Shown one piece after another: positions 13,745 to 16,585 of a DNA stretch of 16,585 nt (within the stretch, counting starts at the first letter, position 1; the number at the start of each line of letters is the position of its first letter). The position numbers and the translations under genes are program-made. The notes beneath the pieces were generated by a model. That model was not told the origin of the DNA. It ran no database searches and worked only from the letters and a program-made list of their open reading frames with translations. This stretch comes from JBKPDV01 sp046728075 (GTDB lineage Bacteria > Acidobacteriota > Thermoanaerobaculia > UBA5066 > Gp7-AA6), in assembly GCA_046728075.1 (NCBI GenBank), contig JBKPDV010000011.1:1-16585 (forward strand), in the 5' to 3' direction.

Positions 13745-14307
13745 TTTCTAAGCCGCCTCACACTCGGTCTTGCCGGCAGGGCCCTCATCATTTGTCGGGC
13801 GGTGAGTCCGGTCACCGGATGTCGCCAACGCGGCGCGATCTCGGCGACGGGGGCCAGAGCGAAACGCCGAGAGGACAGCTCCGGGTGGGGCAGCACCGGA
13901 TCCGAAGAGGCCCACACGAGGCCAGCGAAGTCCAGAATATCGATGTCGATTTCCCGAGGTCCGTTGCGAAATCGCCGCCGCCGCCCGACGCGTCGCTCGA
14001 TCCGCTGAAGGACTTCCAGTAGAGCCGCCGGTTCGCCGCTCCACCGGATCGCCGCGGCCATGTTCCAGAAGAGAGGCTGGTCCGCGTAGCCGACCGGTTC
14101 GGACTCGTAAATCGAAGACGCTCGAATCCCGGGAGAGAGTTGCTCGAGGGCGTCGAGGGCTGCCGCGAGGTAGGCCCCGCGGTCGCCGACGTTGGAACCC
14201 AATCCCAGAAGGACCCGCCCGGCGGAACGCGAGCTAGAACTCTTCCTCTTCCTCTTTTTCGACGGCTTCTTCGTCGTCCAACTCGTCTTCGTCGTCGACG
14301 GGCTCAC
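13735..14307 (-). CDS. folK: HPPK: hydroxymethyldihydropteridine diphosphokinase (start uncertain)
   Basis: Transfers pyrophosphate from ATP to 6-hydroxymethyl-7,8-dihydropterin in folate synthesis. The 160 residues from RVLLGLGSNVGDR to the C-terminus cover a full-length HPPK, with SSIYESEPVGYADQPLFWNMA, the signature FRNGPREIDIDIL and LPHPELSSRRFALAPVAEIAP. The start is a problem: no ATG, GTG or TTG lies just upstream of RVLLGLGSN. The nearest in-frame start is GTG at 14307, deep inside the overlapping FYDLN gene, which adds a Lys/Arg/Ser-rich leader of about 30 residues and makes 190 aa. A rare start codon, a +1 frameshift from the FYDLN frame or a sequence error are alternatives. The last residues (NL) and the stop come from the repeat array. 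Identity is firm, 5' end is not. Confidence 0.87.
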   Translation of the reverse strand: MSPSTTKTSWTTKKPSKKRKRKSSSSRSAGRVLLGLGSNVGDRGAYLAAALDALEQLSPGIRASSIYESEPVGYADQPLFWNMAAAIRWSGEPAALLEVLQRIERRVGRRRRFRNGPREIDIDILDFAGLVWASSDPVLPHPELSSRRFALAPVAEIAPRWRHPVTGLTARQMMRALPARPSVRRLRKNL

Positions 14308-14539
14308 GATCTTCTGGTCCGGGGCCTCCGGCTCCTTCTTCGAACTCCGGGTTTTCGTCGGGGATCGGCTCCATGAGGATCGAGCGCCGCGGCGGCCGAG
14401 GCGCGGGAGGGGGAGACTCTTCCAGCTTGGCGTCCTTCTGATTCGCGCTGCACTTCGGGCAGATCGCCTCGGGCTTGCCGAGGTTGTAGAATTTCGTTCC
14501 GCAGCGAAAACACTCGTACTTTTTTCCGAGATCCGGCAT
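14234..14539 (-). CDS. FYDLN_acid family zinc-ribbon protein
   Basis: A 101-aa protein of the FYDLN_acid family (TIGR02300 type), named for an FYDLN motif and an acidic tail. Here the motif reads FYNLGKPEAICPKC. Two cysteine pairs, C10/C13 and C27/C30, form a zinc ribbon. The middle is proline-rich, and the last ~40 residues are mostly Glu and Asp, ending EEEEEF. The family has no settled function. The ATG at 14539 has a weak GGGGG ribosome-binding stretch 4 nt upstream, and TAGGGT (14566-14561) is a possible -10 about 21 nt before it. Its 3' end overlaps the likely folK leader in another frame, and its purine-rich tail codons resemble a ribosome-binding site for folK. Confidence 0.85.
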   Translation of the reverse strand: MPDLGKKYECFRCGTKFYNLGKPEAICPKCSANQKDAKLEESPPPAPRPPRRSILMEPIPDENPEFEEGAGGPGPEDREPVDDEDELDDEEAVEKEEEEEF

Positions 14540-14624
14540 CGCACCCCCGAGAGGCGGCCAACCCTAGCATGCGAGTTTTCGGGGGTCAATAACCGTGCCA
14601 GCGCGGACCTCACGACCGATCCGC

Positions 14625-14630
14625 TACACT
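14625..14630 (+). promoter_or_regulatory. -10 element for the Kdo hydroxylase gene, leaderless geometry
   Basis: TACACT followed by exactly 6 nt and the ATG at 14637. No Shine-Dalgarno sequence is present. Confidence 0.45.
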
Positions 14631-14636
14631 TGATCG

Positions 14637-15533
14637 ATGGCCGTCGTCGACGCCTCCACACTCCCACGAGAGGGCGTCGACCGCGAGCGCGAAGCCTGCC
14701 GAGCGCTCGAGGGCGGCCACATTCTTCTTTTCCCCGAAACCCCCTTCGAGCTGACGGAGCCCGAGCGGCAGTTTCTGCTTCGGCGCCGCCAGGTGGAAGG
14801 GGGATACCACAAGAACATCGCCTACCGGCCTGCCGCCGACCGCGTCACGGGAGTCGCACGTCAGAACCAGGAGGATGAGCGCCGCTTGAAAGAGCTCTTG
14901 CGCGCGTATTCGGCCCGGGCGGTCCGGTTCGCGGCCGGTCTTCTGCCGCGGTATGGGACAAAGTGGCGGGTCGACTATGCGAGCTTCCGGCCCCAGGAAG
15001 AGGCCGGGCGGCGGCTCTCCACCCATGCGCGCAACGACCTGCTCCACGTCGATTCCTTTCCCACGCGCCCGACACATGGCGACCGCATCTTTCGCTTCTT
15101 CACGAACGTCAATCCGGCGGCTCCCCGCGTCTGGCGGACGGGGGAGACCTTTCCCGAGCTGGCGGAGCGGTACGCCGTTTCATCGGGAATCCTTTCCGGC
15201 GTAACGCGTCCGAGCGTGGCGCGCCGATTTCTCTCCGCGGCCCGGTCGGCGGGCTTCCGGGTTCCCGTGCGCCCCCCCTACGACGAGTTCATGCACCGCT
15301 TTCACAACTTTCTCAAAGAGAACGAGGCCTATCAGAAGTCCGCTCGCGCGGAGCAGATCCAATTCCCTCCCGGTTCGACGTGGATGGTCTTCACCGACGC
15401 CGTGACGCACTCGGTCTTGTCGGGACAGTACGCCCTCGAGCAGACGTTCTTGATCGCGCGCGAGTCTCTTTTGTTTCCCGAGGTCTCGCCGATCGCCGTC
15501 CTCGAGCGCATCGCGGGTCGGGCGATGGCGTGA
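14637..15533 (+). CDS. Kdo hydroxylase family protein (Fe(II)/2-oxoglutarate dioxygenase type)
   Basis: A 298-aa protein matching the Kdo hydroxylase (KdoO-like) family, which converts Kdo in lipid A-linked core sugar to Ko using Fe(II), O2 and 2-oxoglutarate. Recognition rests on ARNDLLHVDSFPTRPTHGDR followed by RIFRFFTNVNP, with the metal pair H137-x-D139, and on FTDAVTHSVLSGQYALEQTF, where H258 is the likely third metal ligand. There is no signal peptide, which fits a cytosolic or inner-face enzyme acting on lipid A precursors. If correct, the cell makes Kdo-containing lipopolysaccharide. The start follows TACACT by 6 nt. The gene is divergent from the FYDLN/folK pair and followed by a repeat array, then an outer-membrane protein gene. 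The exact substrate is inferred from the family. Confidence 0.88.
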   Translation: MAVVDASTLPREGVDREREACRALEGGHILLFPETPFELTEPERQFLLRRRQVEGGYHKNIAYRPAADRVTGVARQNQEDERRLKELLRAYSARAVRFAAGLLPRYGTKWRVDYASFRPQEEAGRRLSTHARNDLLHVDSFPTRPTHGDRIFRFFTNVNPAAPRVWRTGETFPELAERYAVSSGILSGVTRPSVARRFLSAARSAGFRVPVRPPYDEFMHRFHNFLKENEAYQKSARAEQIQFPPGSTWMVFTDAVTHSVLSGQYALEQTFLIARESLLFPEVSPIAVLERIAGRAMA

Positions 15534-15539
15534 AGACGA

Positions 15540-15606
15540 GTGATCAGTGATCAGTGATCAGTTCAGGACTGAAAACTGAAACTGACAACTGAAAACTGAC
15601 AACTCC
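15540..15606. repeat. Heptamer array, GTGATCA / ACTGAAA words
   Basis: GTGATCA three times (15540-15560), GTTCAGG, then ACTGAAA twice, CTGACAA, CTGAAAA, CTGACAA (15568-15602), nine units in strict 7-nt register. CAGT in the first half and ACTG in the second give only short complementarity, so this is the least hairpin-like of the long arrays. It starts 6 nt after the Kdo hydroxylase stop. Confidence 0.9.
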
Positions 15607-15609
15607 TGC

Positions 15610-15615
15610 TACCAT
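15610..15615 (+). promoter_or_regulatory. -10-like TACCAT before the outer-membrane protein gene
   Basis: TACCAT is followed by 8 nt and a TTG start at 15624. It lies directly after the repeat array and supports the TTG as the start. Confidence 0.35.
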
Positions 15616-15623
15616 CGCTTCGG

Positions 15624-16585
15624 TTGAAGCAACGCTGCCTCCTCTGCGCCTACCTGCTCACGGCTCTCGCGATTTCGCCCCCTCTCTTCGCTCAAGCGCC
15701 ATTCATCGGTCCGAGATCCATGGGGATGGCCGGGGCGGCGACGGCGGTGGCGGACGACGGCACGGCCGTTTGGACGAACCCCGCAGGGCTCGCGCGGGCG
15801 GAGCGCTTGGACCTGGAGATTTTCGGAGGCGGTGTCGCCACGAACCGCAATGGGTTCACGTCGATCGTTGATCGCCTTTCCTCTCTCGACTTACAGGCGG
15901 TTCGAGCCGGGGACCCGGCCACGATTAGCCGCGGCCTGCGGGACCTGAACCTGCTGGAGCAGTCGGGCACGGGGGTCGTCGGGTCCGGGGCCGCGGGCGC
16001 CGTGTTCGGAAAGAGCGGGCTCGCGGTGGCGATCGGCTATCTCGCTTACTCGGGTGTCTACCCGACGATCGATCTGGTGCGAGTCCTGCCGGGCAACGAC
16101 CCGAACACGGGCCTCGCGTTCAATCAGACGGGGATCTCTTTCGCGGGACTCGAGGCGCGGGAAGTGCGCTTCTCCTACGCCCACTCCTTTTTCGCGAAGG
16201 TTCTCCTGGTGGGAGGGACGGCGCGCTACATTGCCGGTCGAACCTACTTCGTGCGGGAAGGGGTCTTCCAGGTCGGCGATTCCGATCCGGTGGCTCTCGC
16301 GCGCGAGGCGCTCAAGCACAATGCGGAGGATACGAGCAAGTTCGCCTTCGACGTCGGCGCCATGGTGAATATCCTCGGCAAGGCCCGGATCGGCCTCGTC
16401 TCGACCGCCATCAACGAGCCCGAGTTCTCGGTGCGCAACGATCCGACCGACCCGACGCTGTCCGGCGCCCCCAAATCGATTCGCCTGCCCCGGACGCTGC
16501 GGGCCGGGCTTGCCGTCCAGCCGATCGGAATGCTGACGGTCGCCGTGGACCAGGACCTGCGCGAGACCGACACCCTCCTCAAAGG
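15624..16585 (+). CDS. Outer-membrane beta-barrel protein, TraF_2/PorV-like (3' end outside window)
   Basis: An open frame of 320 codons that runs off the right edge. The TTG start gives a convincing signal peptide (MKQRCLLCAYLLTALAISPP, then LFAQ/AP), whereas the next in-frame ATG (15720) would remove it. Directly after cleavage comes GPRSMGMAGAATAVADDGTA and VWTNPAGLA, the N-terminal signature of outer-membrane barrels in the FadL/PorV/TraF_2 group, in which an NPAG motif follows the alanine-rich stretch. Later segments alternate polar and hydrophobic residues as beta-strands do (for example VRFSYAHSFFAKVLLVGGTARYI and SKFAFDVGAMVNI). Many such proteins are annotated as conjugal transfer protein TraF, but nothing here suggests conjugation. 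Cargo or function is unknown. No stop codon is seen before 16585. Confidence 0.82.
   Translation, partial: MKQRCLLCAYLLTALAISPPLFAQAPFIGPRSMGMAGAATAVADDGTAVWTNPAGLARAERLDLEIFGGGVATNRNGFTSIVDRLSSLDLQAVRAGDPATISRGLRDLNLLEQSGTGVVGSGAAGAVFGKSGLAVAIGYLAYSGVYPTIDLVRVLPGNDPNTGLAFNQTGISFAGLEAREVRFSYAHSFFAKVLLVGGTARYIAGRTYFVREGVFQVGDSDPVALAREALKHNAEDTSKFAFDVGAMVNILGKARIGLVSTAINEPEFSVRNDPTDPTLSGAPKSIRLPRTLRAGLAVQPIGMLTVAVDQDLRETDTLLK

Noticed and set aside
4879..15606. The repeat arrays as CRISPR arrays
   Set aside because: Units are 7 nt with no spacers, and no cas genes are present.
15624..16585. Conjugation function for the TraF_2-like protein
   Set aside because: The family name comes from a distant F-plasmid relation; no transfer genes are nearby and the sequence reads as a generic outer-membrane barrel.

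Overview
This 16.6 kb window is GC-rich chromosomal DNA from a diderm (Gram-negative-type) bacterium. Gene content points to the Acidobacteriota. The main pointers are a secreted protein with three GWxTD-type domains joined to a 'VWFA-related' von Willebrand A domain, a TatT-like TPR protein, a Kdo hydroxylase and a TraF_2-like outer-membrane protein. This placement rests on family recognition, not on a marker gene. I see no rRNA, tRNA, CRISPR array, insertion sequence or phage gene. I support 14 protein genes, one of them cut by the right edge.

Layout: 1-281 is non-coding and rich in hairpins. 282-4343 holds a GAF/HD-GYP protein (c-di-GMP breakdown) and a seven-helix membrane GGDEF protein (c-di-GMP synthesis), with an unrecognised reverse-strand gene between them. 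4288-9198 is reverse strand: maf, whose 3' end overlaps the GGDEF gene, and the 1408-residue GWxTD/VWA protein. 9330-12350 is a forward sulfur-transfer cluster: cysteine desulfurase, an overlapping zinc-ribbon/FHA gene, and mnmA (tRNA 2-thiouridylase). 12352-13643 has a small DUF3467 gene (reverse) and a TatT-like gene (forward). 13735-14539 is reverse strand: a FYDLN_acid zinc-ribbon gene, then folK. 14637-16585 has Kdo hydroxylase and the start of an outer-membrane beta-barrel gene.

The most unusual feature is a set of short repeat arrays between genes. They occur at 2218-2287, 4879-4971, 11089-11171, 12265-12350, 12671-12748, 13648-13744 and 15540-15606. All run on a 7-nt period, but several different 7-letter words are used, and most arrays have a second arm made of the complementary word, so the transcript could fold back. 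They usually abut stop codons. In several places they supply coding sequence: the maf N-terminus, the MnmA C-terminal tail, the folK stop codon and the TatT-like start region. Two arrays bracket the DUF3467 gene as inverted repeats. They resemble in style the heptameric STRR repeats of filamentous cyanobacteria.

A second recurring pattern is transcriptional. Seven genes have a TANNNT hexamer ending only 6-9 nt before the start codon, and exactly 6 nt before it in three of them. This suggests leaderless or nearly leaderless mRNAs. By contrast the DUF3467 gene has a clear GGAGG ribosome-binding site.
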